Assembly: GCA_963578705.1 (NCBI GenBank)
Contig: CAUZDT010000058.1
Location: forward strand, 1-6,273
DNA from: UBA8886 sp963578705
GTDB taxonomy: Archaea > Thermoplasmatota > Poseidoniia > MGIII > CG-Epi1
Direction: 5' to 3'
Length of the DNA stretch: 6,273 nt
Shown piece by piece: positions 1 through 5,400 of this stretch. The notes under the pieces are model-generated. The model made no database searches and was not told the DNA's origin. It saw only the letters and a list, made by a program, of their open reading frames with translations. Both the position numbers and the translations under genes were made by a program. The first letter of the stretch is position 1, and every line of letters starts with the position of its first letter.

Positions 1-1
1 C

Positions 2-70
2 CCGGCGATGCTTGACAAGCCGAAGACTGAGCGGCTGCAGCAGTTCTTGGGACAGATACTCGATGCCTGA
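2..70 (+). CDS. C-terminal end of a polar amino acid ABC transporter ATP-binding protein (partial)
   Basis: An open frame enters from the left edge and ends at TGA 68-70, giving 22 residues that end in ERLQQFLGQILDA. The pattern of a short 'NP/KP' turn, then K-x-E-R, a few polar residues, F-L and a hydrophobic helix matches the extreme C-terminus of GlnQ/HisP-type ATPases (polar amino acid uptake), where a segment like 'NPxxERTxxFLxxIL' follows the last beta strand. The ATPase would sit on the inner membrane face and power import of an amino acid. No Walker, signature or switch motifs lie in the window, so the call rests on the tail alone. The codons are GC-rich like the other genes here and unlike the AT-rich spacer that follows. 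It could instead be the end of an unrelated protein. Confidence 0.55.
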   Translation, partial: PAMLDKPKTERLQQFLGQILDA

Positions 71-80
71 TTCGCAGACA

Positions 81-90
81 TTTATAAATA
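81..90 (+). promoter_or_regulatory. Strong TATA-box-like element, distal
   Basis: TTTATAAATA is close to the archaeal TATA-box consensus. It lies about 140 bp before the regulator's start codon, so transcription from it would begin near 110-115 and give a leader of roughly 115 nt. It may be an alternative promoter, the promoter of a short untranslated RNA, or chance in AT-rich DNA. TATA boxes read similarly on both strands, so the direction is assumed from gene orientation. Confidence 0.35.
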
Positions 91-197
91 GCTTTAACAA
101 ATAATTAATCTATTAAAGTAAAATAAAGAATATAATGATAATATAGTTATAATAAATCAAAAACAATAACTGGGATTGTCAAAGAATCATCCAGAAG

Positions 198-206
198 TTA
201 TTAATA
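198..206 (+). promoter_or_regulatory. Probable TATA box of the membrane-anchored regulator
   Basis: TTATTAATA is centred about 26 bp upstream of the GTG start at 228. That is the normal TATA-to-start-site distance in archaea and predicts a leaderless or nearly leaderless mRNA. No Shine-Dalgarno sequence precedes the GTG, in line with this. The same spacing is seen for the operon promoter at 5379-5387. Confidence 0.55.
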
Positions 207-227
207 CGTGAGTGGCTTGAATACTCG

Positions 228-2843
228 GTGAGTGCAAGGGCAACTTACAGATATGCCTTGGTTGGGTTCCTCTTTCTTGGTGCCCTTGTGCTCCTCCCAG
301 GTTCGGAAGCTAATTCTATTGAATTACTAAAATATAATCATTTAAACGCAAATGAAGAAAATCAATTAGAATACATTATACAGAATCCCACTCCCGGGGA
401 ACTGGATTACGAACTTGATTTCAGTGTCTACAGTCTCAATCGTCAAGAGGCACTCGCCGGTGTCAGCGTCTCCAGGAACGTTGCCCTCGATAGCTATTTA
501 AGTGATACGGTTGAATTCCCATTCACTATTCCCACTTCGGGCGAGTACGAATTCCGCCTGCAAGCAACTATTTCCAACAGCAGTAGCAGCTGGCAAGAGG
601 AGGTCGCCACCCTGCTTACGTTCCGGGAATTCATCGCAGACCTACCGTTGGAGGAGTATACGCGGCTGGATTACGACGCCAGTATTGATAATGGATTCTG
701 GGATTACGATGACACACTACAGCTTGTTGGTGGGGATGGCAGCCAGTTTGCTACCGGCGCAGTTCTGGGGCCGTTTGACACTTCATTCCTACGGGGGCCA
801 CTACTGCACCTTGAACACACGGCCACGCCATTAGAAGGGGACCTGCGCATCAGCTATGCTCTGGATTATAACCCACAGAACCGCTACTCTACTGAGTGGC
901 ATGACCTGCTGCTGCTCCCCGATGAACTGGCTACCATCTCGCTACTAGAGCTGCCGGAAGCAGGTCACTTCTACCTGCGATTTTACGCTGCCTGTGCCAG
1001 TGGCGACTGCGGCTGGGAAATTACCGCAGGTAATCTGTCGGGCGTCAAGCGCTGGCACGACCTAGCGGTAACGGCAGGAGAATACACCTTTCTGGGCATT
1101 GAGTCGAGTACTACGGTTGAGGTCACGGTCGAGAATCGTGGCATCTATGCGCAGGAATTGGGCAATATCTCCGCTCGCCTCGCGGTGTACGAAGGCGATA
1201 CTGTCGCGGAGGAAACGTTCCAGTCCATTGCTATCGAACCGGGCAAAACGCGCGTCTTCTCCTTCACCCCAACACTCCCGGCGCCGGGCATCTACCGAAG
1301 CTTACTGCTAGTGGAACTGCACGACGGTCGACTCTACAGCAATCAGCAAGAGCTGTTCTTGGGCCACTCAGCAACCACGCTGACGCCGGGAGTGGATACT
1401 GCATTTTCCCGGGCAGCAGTGCTCCTGGATGCTCCGCAGTTGCCGACCACCGTTCCATATATCTGGCACTACTCGTTCGGGGACCGCCACGTCCTCGAAA
1501 TCGAGAGCGATTACCTCGACGAGCTGGCCAGCAGCAGCAATGTGCTGGCGGCGGTGAGCCTAGACGCCTACGGGGTGGCCCTCTCCACTCTCCTGCCACC
1601 GGTCACGGTCGAGAACAACTGGCCGGTTTTCTCAGCCGAAATGACTGACCGGCAGCCGCTTGAACTAGGAGTCAGCCTCATCAATACCGGTTTCTACACC
1701 GAAAATTTCGTGCTTGAATACCACTATTCGCCCCTGTTCCTCGCCTCGGTTTCCGGTCCATCCACGGCGCTCATTGCTCCCGGGACCGTCGCTACCATCC
1801 CAGTCACCATCACGCCCCACACCAGCATTCCGCAGCCCGGCAGTAGCCCGGTTACCGTCACGGTGAGGCTTCCCGGCGTCGGAATCAGCGAATATGTGAC
1901 CCTCTTGCTTAACTACCGCGAACCCGGTTTCGAAGCTTCGGAAATCAGGCTGGACCGCCATTCATTGCTCGTGGGACAGGAAATCAGGGGCAAGCTGGCG
2001 CTGTTCAACGACGGCTTCCCGGCCGATGGGCTGCGCGCGGAAGTCGTCCTGCTGGCACCCTCCGGTGCCGAGACCCGCCTCTGGAACAGCAATATCGAGG
2101 AGCTTGGCCACGGAGATGAATTCAGCGCCAGCTTCAGCCATGCCCCGCAGCAAGGCGGCCTCTACCAGCTGCGCCTCGAGGTTTACCAGCAGGATGTGCT
2201 GCTCTACTCAGCCCTTACCGGGCAGGACTTCCGCGTCGTCACCGGCGACGGAGAGGAGCTTGCAGAACCGCCCGCGCTCGAGATTCCGCGCCCCGCGCTG
2301 AACATGCTGGCGCTGCTCTCTTTCCTGGGGCTGGCATTCTACACCGCGTCCTCGGAGAACGGCCGCTACCTCGGCTTCAAGCTCTTCCTGCCGCTCTACA
2401 CCCGGCTGCGCCGCGACACGCTGGCGGACGAACCGACGCGGCAGAACCTGATGCGCTACATCTACGTCCATCCCGGCGCCAACTTCACCCAGCTGCGCGA
2501 CCACTTCGACCTGCACAACGGAACCCTGTCGCACCACCTCAACGTCCTCGAGAACCATTCGGTTATCGAATCGTTCCGCGCTGGGCGCCAGCGACTCTTC
2601 TACCCCTGCCGCGCCGAGCGGGCGGGCGTTGTCGCCCGCCCGCCGGTGACTGGCGAAGTGCAGCAGCAGATTGTGATGCTCATCAAGGACGAGCCGGGAA
2701 TCACCCAGTCAATGATTGCGACGCGGCTCGATATGAGCCGGCAGAAGGTCAACTATCACGTCAACGCACTCACCCGGCAGGCGCTAATCCGCGTCGAGCG
2801 CAGCGGCCGTATCACGCGACTCTTCCCGCTGCACTTTACGTGA
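228..2843 (+). CDS. Membrane-anchored double winged-HTH transcriptional regulator with large ectodomain
   Basis: This 871-residue protein is predicted to be a one-component sensor-regulator: outside domains sense, and cytoplasmic domains bind DNA. Residues 1-28 form a signal peptide (hydrophobic YALVGFLFLGALVLL, then small residues). Residues 29-680 are rich in beta strands. Around 276-380 and 565-672 they resemble CARDB/Ig-like domains, and around 465-563 a NEW3-like domain with the 'LxLGVSLINTG' style of strand. C256 and C261 could form a disulfide. One transmembrane helix spans about 689-706, followed by basic residues (RLRR near 726-729) on the cytoplasmic side. Winged HTH 1 covers about 734-793 (IYVHPGANFTQLRDHF, then GTLSHHLNVLE, wing ending RLFYP). 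Winged HTH 2 covers about 808-868 (GITQSMIATRL, then VNYHVNALTR, wing ending RLFPL). The arrangement fits archaeal predicted regulators with two HTH domains (COG3398-like). The GTG start is chosen because it begins the signal peptide and sits about 26 bp after a TATA box. GC rises sharply from 5' to 3'. The ligand and target genes are unknown; control of the ABC transporter or of its own gene is possible but unsupported. Confidence 0.85.
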   Translation: MSARATYRYALVGFLFLGALVLLPGSEANSIELLKYNHLNANEENQLEYIIQNPTPGELDYELDFSVYSLNRQEALAGVSVSRNVALDSYLSDTVEFPFTIPTSGEYEFRLQATISNSSSSWQEEVATLLTFREFIADLPLEEYTRLDYDASIDNGFWDYDDTLQLVGGDGSQFATGAVLGPFDTSFLRGPLLHLEHTATPLEGDLRISYALDYNPQNRYSTEWHDLLLLPDELATISLLELPEAGHFYLRFYAACASGDCGWEITAGNLSGVKRWHDLAVTAGEYTFLGIESSTTVEVTVENRGIYAQELGNISARLAVYEGDTVAEETFQSIAIEPGKTRVFSFTPTLPAPGIYRSLLLVELHDGRLYSNQQELFLGHSATTLTPGVDTAFSRAAVLLDAPQLPTTVPYIWHYSFGDRHVLEIESDYLDELASSSNVLAAVSLDAYGVALSTLLPPVTVENNWPVFSAEMTDRQPLELGVSLINTGFYTENFVLEYHYSPLFLASVSGPSTALIAPGTVATIPVTITPHTSIPQPGSSPVTVTVRLPGVGISEYVTLLLNYREPGFEASEIRLDRHSLLVGQEIRGKLALFNDGFPADGLRAEVVLLAPSGAETRLWNSNIEELGHGDEFSASFSHAPQQGGLYQLRLEVYQQDVLLYSALTGQDFRVVTGDGEELAEPPALEIPRPALNMLALLSFLGLAFYTASSENGRYLGFKLFLPLYTRLRRDTLADEPTRQNLMRYIYVHPGANFTQLRDHFDLHNGTLSHHLNVLENHSVIESFRAGRQRLFYPCRAERAGVVARPPVTGEVQQQIVMLIKDEPGITQSMIATRLDMSRQKVNYHVNALTRQALIRVERSGRITRLFPLHFT

Positions 2844-2848
2844 AATAT

Positions 2849-2925
2849 TGGCGGGCCTGAAGGGATTCGAACCCATGGCCGTCCGGTTAAGAGCCGGACG
2901 CTCTACCTAGCTAAGCTACAGGCCC
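2849..2925 (-). tRNA. tRNA-Lys (anticodon CTT), CCA encoded
   Basis: Read on the minus strand this folds as a full cloverleaf. The acceptor stem GGGCCTG pairs with CAGGCCC. The D arm is GCTT/GAGC with a GG-containing loop. The anticodon stem TCCGG/CCGGA encloses CTCTTAA, so the anticodon is CTT and reads AAG. The variable loop is 5 nt (CGGCC), and the T loop TTCGAAT sits on ATGGG/CCCTT. The discriminator is G, usual for archaeal lysine tRNAs, and CCA follows in the DNA at 2851-2849. There is no intron. Two oddities: the T stem has a U-U mismatch at pair 50-64, and the flanking GC at 2927-2926 could extend the acceptor stem by pairing with G73 and the first C of CCA. The gene is convergent with the regulator, whose stop codon ends 5 bp away. 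Confidence 0.95.
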
Positions 2926-2948
2926 GCGGAGCTGCGCAGGCTGCCGCC

Positions 2949-2956
2949 GATAAAAG
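2949..2956 (-). promoter_or_regulatory. TATA box of tRNA-Lys
   Basis: On the minus strand CTTTTATC is centred about 27 bp upstream of the tRNA 5' end at 2925, the expected archaeal spacing. It begins 6 bp beyond the stop codon of the HAAS-like gene, so the tRNA appears to have its own promoter in the 37-bp gap and need not depend on read-through from the operon. Confidence 0.65.
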
Positions 2957-2962
2957 ATTATC
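2949..2962. repeat. Short perfect inverted repeat over the tRNA TATA box
   Basis: GATAA at 2949-2953 and TTATC at 2958-2962 form a perfect 5-bp inverted repeat with a 4-nt spacer, directly after the HAAS-like gene's TAA stop and overlapping the tRNA TATA box. It could be a weak operator or chance. As an RNA hairpin it would be too AT-rich to be stable, though the CTTTT within it may help end the operon transcript. Confidence 0.3.
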
Positions 2963-3526
2963 TTACAGCCAGCCCGCGTCGCGCCGGATGAACCAACCCG
3001 GGAGTGCCGCCAGCAGCAGCCCACCGAGACTCACCGCCAGCTGCGCGGTCAGCAGGAACTCCGGCGACGCCGGATAGAGCACACCCGAACTGAGCAGCCC
3101 GAGCCCGCTGGCGGTCCGCACCACCAAGCCAGCGACCGCGACGCCAAGCGCGATGCGCGGCGAGGTGCGCAGGCCGAGCAGCAGCAGCCCGCCGAGATAG
3201 AGTAGGTTGGCTAGCAGCCAGCGGCTGGTGCTGTCTAGGATATTCTGGTCGGCGGCCGACGCGAAGCCGAGCGCGAGCACGGCTGCGCCGGCTGCCACCG
3301 CCCAGCCAGTTGCAACAGGGTAAATCTCGCGGTAGGCGGCCGCCAGCTCGTCGGGCGGGGTCGCCTGCGCCACCGCTTCGGCCAGAGGCTGCCCGGTGGC
3401 TTCGGCCTGCGCCCGCAGGTGGTCCTCCTGCTCCGCCAGCAAATCCGCGACGAGTGCCGCGTCGCGGAAGCGCAAACCATTGCGCAGCGTAGCGAGATAT
3501 GCCGCAAGCGGGGCGTCGTCACCCAT
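2963..3526 (-). CDS. HAAS-like membrane protein paired with PadR regulator
   Basis: This 187-residue protein has a helical N-terminal domain (about 8-67) followed by four predicted membrane helices at about 72-92, 103-119, 124-146 and 157-180. The N-terminal domain has the HAAS pattern (HTH-associated alpha-helical signalling, related to DUF1700): YLATLRNGL, an acidic E-Q-E-D-H-L helix, then a G-x-x-L-x-E-A-V turn and PPDELAAAYREI, matching the usual 'lGdPeelAxxyr' ending. Genes of this type normally lie directly after a padR gene, and here the start overlaps the padR stop by 8 nt (ATGGGTGA), implying translational coupling. By family precedent it may sense membrane state, or be the target or partner that the PadR repressor controls. 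It is the last gene of the operon and ends in TAA at 2965-2963. The exact ligand and role are unknown, and the HAAS assignment is by pattern only. Confidence 0.7.
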   Translation of the reverse strand: MGDDAPLAAYLATLRNGLRFRDAALVADLLAEQEDHLRAQAEATGQPLAEAVAQATPPDELAAAYREIYPVATGWAVAAGAAVLALGFASAADQNILDSTSRWLLANLLYLGGLLLLGLRTSPRIALGVAVAGLVVRTASGLGLLSSGVLYPASPEFLLTAQLAVSLGGLLLAALPGWFIRRDAGWL

Positions 3527-3848
3527 CCAGGATATCCCCCATGGCGGAAGTCATCAAGTTCCACTCTGCTTCGGCTTCCGCCAGCGCCGTCTCACCAGCG
3601 GGCGTCAGCTGGTAATACTTGCGCGGCGGGCGCCCTTCCTGCACCACAATCTCCGCCTCGAGCAGCCCGCGCTTTTCGAGCCGGTGCAGCGCCGGGTAGA
3701 GCGTCCCCTCCTTCAGGTCGAAGAAGCCGTTCGAGCGCTCACGCAGGACGCGAATAATCTCGAAACCGTACATGCGCCGCTGCCGCAGCTGCGCCAGCAG
3801 GCAGAGCTGGATGGCGCCCTTGCGGATTTCCCGGCTCCAGCCACTCAT
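3519..3848 (-). CDS. PadR-family transcriptional regulator
   Basis: This 109-residue cytoplasmic winged-HTH protein has the usual PadR length. The family pattern is clear: RKGAIQLCLLAQL helix 1 (about 9-21), MYGFEIIRVL (26-35), the recognition segment FFDLKEGTLYPALHRLEKRG (42-61), and the wing with GRPPRKYYQLTPAG (72-85). A short C-terminal helix (85-100) would serve dimerisation. PadR proteins are usually ligand-responsive repressors of a neighbouring gene. Here the likely targets are its own operon promoter near 5383 and the co-transcribed HAAS-like membrane protein. Its ATG overlaps the PrsW stop by 4 nt (ATGA), and AGGA lies a few bases upstream of the start as a possible ribosome binding site. 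The short C-terminal helix suggests the smaller PadR-s2 type. The inducer is unknown. Confidence 0.92.
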   Translation of the reverse strand: MSGWSREIRKGAIQLCLLAQLRQRRMYGFEIIRVLRERSNGFFDLKEGTLYPALHRLEKRGLLEAEIVVQEGRPPRKYYQLTPAGETALAEAEAEWNLMTSAMGDILDG

Positions 3849-4888
3849 CGTTCCTGCTGGTAGGTCGCCCAGCCATCCCCTTCCCGGTCCGGCTCACGGC
3901 GAGGCGGGGGTGTACCCGCACGGCGCTGCTCCTGCTGCCGTTCCGCCTGCGCCTGCCGCGGGGTATGCTCCCGCTCTCGCACCAGTTGCTCCTGCTGGCG
4001 CGCCGCCTTGCGGTCGCCCCACGCGACGCCGCGCCCCTCCCATTTAGCATCATTTTGCGACCACCAATCGCCCGCTCCGGGCTGCTGGTCAAGTTTCTGC
4101 TGGTGGGTGAGTTCAACCCGCTTTTCGTCGAGCTCCATAATCTTGCTGCGGCTGAACTGGAGCGCCCCGATCGCCACGACCAGTGCGAAGATGAAGCCAA
4201 TTCCCGGCAGGAATTCATAGTAGGTTAACGTCATCATCCCGTTCCAGAAAGCGTGGAGCCCAACCGCCATCAGGTAATATTTCGCCACCACCTTCCACGA
4301 GGCGCCATGCACCAGGTACTGGCTGATGCCGTGGCCGGTAAACGAGGTGGCGCTGGCGTGTATCAACGTCGCCGAGAAGGTGCGCATCACGATTACCGCC
4401 GCCGTCACCGCCACGCCTTCGCCGACGACGCTCCAGCCATACATCAGGTTCTCGGTGGCGGCGAACCCAAGGCCGCAGGCGGCGCCATAAATCAATCCGT
4501 CCTCGACCTCGTCCACCTCCTCCTTGACACCGGCGCGCATCAGCCCCATCGCCTTCAGGAATTCCTCGACGAAGGGGGCAATAATCACGGCGCCCACGAC
4601 CATAGCAACGTCCGGGCCAGCTGCCAGAGTGACCGTCCCAATCAGTATGGAATTGACTATCCCCGCCAGAATGATGCCGGTAATAGCGCCCCAGAAGAAC
4701 GCTTGGTAGAGCGCCCCCCACGGCTCGGGGTCGTGTTTCTCGAAGTTGCGGAACCAGTTCAGGTAGAGCAACGCCGGGATGAACGCCATGCCGAGGAAGA
4801 GCGCCGCCAGCATGTAGCCGAAGCTGGCCGACAGCGCTATCAGCATGATGAGGAAGAACCAGAGGTAACGGGTTGGAGGTGCCTGCAT
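3845..4888 (-). CDS. PrsW-family intramembrane protease
   Basis: This 347-residue polytopic membrane protein has about eight hydrophobic segments between residues 8 and 246. The PrsW motifs are all present: APFVEEFLKA (E108, E109, K112), the D130-containing DGLIYGAACGLGFAATEN (E146, N147), R169 followed by LIHASAT (H177), and VGLHAFWNG (H212, N216). Conserved Glu and His residues within membrane helices are the proposed catalytic set of this CPBP/Abi-related glutamic protease superfamily. In Bacillus, PrsW makes the first cut in the anti-sigma factor RsiW. Archaea have no such partner, so the substrate here is open. Residues 250-347 form a hydrophilic tail rich in Q, R and E with a PPPRREP stretch, beyond the protease core and probably disordered or coiled-coil. 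The ATG directly abuts the TAG stop of the preceding gene, and the 3' end overlaps padR, so it sits mid-operon. Confidence 0.88.
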   Translation of the reverse strand: MQAPPTRYLWFFLIMLIALSASFGYMLAALFLGMAFIPALLYLNWFRNFEKHDPEPWGALYQAFFWGAITGIILAGIVNSILIGTVTLAAGPDVAMVVGAVIIAPFVEEFLKAMGLMRAGVKEEVDEVEDGLIYGAACGLGFAATENLMYGWSVVGEGVAVTAAVIVMRTFSATLIHASATSFTGHGISQYLVHGASWKVVAKYYLMAVGLHAFWNGMMTLTYYEFLPGIGFIFALVVAIGALQFSRSKIMELDEKRVELTHQQKLDQQPGAGDWWSQNDAKWEGRGVAWGDRKAARQQEQLVREREHTPRQAQAERQQEQRRAGTPPPRREPDREGDGWATYQQER

Positions 4889-5359
4889 CTAAGTCGCCGC
4901 GCGACACAGTCCATCGTGGATATATAGAATACCACGCCGCACCAGCTTCTGCATTTCGCGCTGCGGGTCGGGTATCTCGAGCCGGGTCGCCTCGGCCAGC
5001 AGCTCGTCAGGGTCGACGCCGTCACTCTTGTTCAGCGAACGAAACAGCGTCAGGATGCGGAACTTGGGCGTATCTTCGGGTCGCATCGCGCCCAAGTCCA
5101 ATTCCGGCTTGAATGGGACCACCGGCGCCCGCTTGCGCACCTTACGCACCTTGCGCACCTGTGGCTCTTCGGATTCAATCTGCGCCAGCAGGTCTGACTC
5201 CTCACCGTGAGCCTCGTCATCGAGGTGCTCCATCACCAGCCCCTGCAACAGCTGCGCCGTGGTTTTACCAGCGTCCTTGGCCTTCTGGCGGAAAACATCC
5301 CAGTCGACCTGGAACTGTGAATCAATCGGGAAGCGGAAAGTTACGCGGTCGGGAGCCAC
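4889..5359 (-). CDS. Unknown small protein, possible RHH plus winged-helix DNA-binding protein
   Basis: I do not recognise this 156-residue soluble protein as a named family. Residues 4-46 start with an alternating strand (RVTFRFP), then a helix, a KTT turn and a second helix (AQLLQGLVMEHL), which resembles a ribbon-helix-helix fold. Residues 47-92 form a charged linker that includes a basic VRK repeat (68-77) and a proline-containing stretch. Residues 97-153 look like a winged helix (KFRILTLFRSL, a helix rich in E and L, then MQKLVRRGILYIHDG as recognition helix and wing). If right, this would be a two-headed DNA-binding regulator leading the operon. The start is GTG at 5359: an in-frame TGA lies 2 codons upstream, and a TATA box is centred about 24 bp upstream, so the mRNA is probably leaderless. 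Its stop abuts the PrsW start. Domain assignments are inferred from pattern only. Confidence 0.75.
   Translation of the reverse strand: MAPDRVTFRFPIDSQFQVDWDVFRQKAKDAGKTTAQLLQGLVMEHLDDEAHGEESDLLAQIESEEPQVRKVRKVRKRAPVVPFKPELDLGAMRPEDTPKFRILTLFRSLNKSDGVDPDELLAEATRLEIPDPQREMQKLVRRGILYIHDGLCRAAT
5132..5158. repeat. Three tandem copies of a 9-bp repeat encoding V-R-K
   Basis: Three adjacent 9-bp units, CTTGCGCAC, CTTACGCAC and CTTGCGCAC on the + strand, differ at a single position. On the minus strand they encode the basic VRKVRKVRK run in the linker of the unknown leading protein. This is a small in-frame coding repeat, which may vary in copy number by slippage without breaking the frame. Confidence 0.8.
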
Positions 5360-5378
5360 TCCTCAGAGGAAGCCTGAT

Positions 5379-5387
5379 TTTATTTAA
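5379..5387 (-). promoter_or_regulatory. TATA box of the four-gene operon
   Basis: On the minus strand TTAAATAAA is centred about 24 bp upstream of the GTG at 5359, inside the 41-bp gap after the glycosyltransferase stop. It stands out as AT-rich against GC-rich surroundings and predicts a transcription start at or just before the start codon. It marks the likely beginning of a separate operon from the glycosyltransferase. Confidence 0.6.
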
Positions 5388-5400
5388 GTGTGTCGGAGCG

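Larger units (their letters stand above)
71..227. other. AT-rich intergenic region upstream of the membrane regulator
   Basis: This 157-bp spacer between the ABC ATPase stop and the regulator start is about 19% GC over positions 71-180 by hand count, against 60-70% in the genes to the right. It holds several TATA-like elements: TTTATAAATA at 81-90, TATAAT at 131-136 and 148-153, and TTATTAATA at 198-206. It also holds a 6-bp inverted repeat, CTTTAA at 92-97 with TTAAAG at 113-118. I see no convincing coding frame or structured RNA. It most likely carries the regulator's promoter and possibly operators, plus the 3' end of the upstream transcript. Confidence 0.7.

Noticed and set aside
2849..2925. 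tRNA gene as an integration site
   Set aside because: No integrase gene, no repeated tRNA 3' end and no mobile-element genes are visible on either side.
4215..4907. Minus-strand open frame of 230 codons overlapping PrsW in another frame
   Set aside because: It is R/G-rich and shifted from the PrsW frame, which carries the recognisable membrane helices and catalytic motifs.
4253..4927. + strand open frame of 224 codons over the PrsW gene
   Set aside because: It is antisense to a PrsW gene with all motifs intact, and its H/R/G/E-rich translation lacks hydrophobic core patterns.
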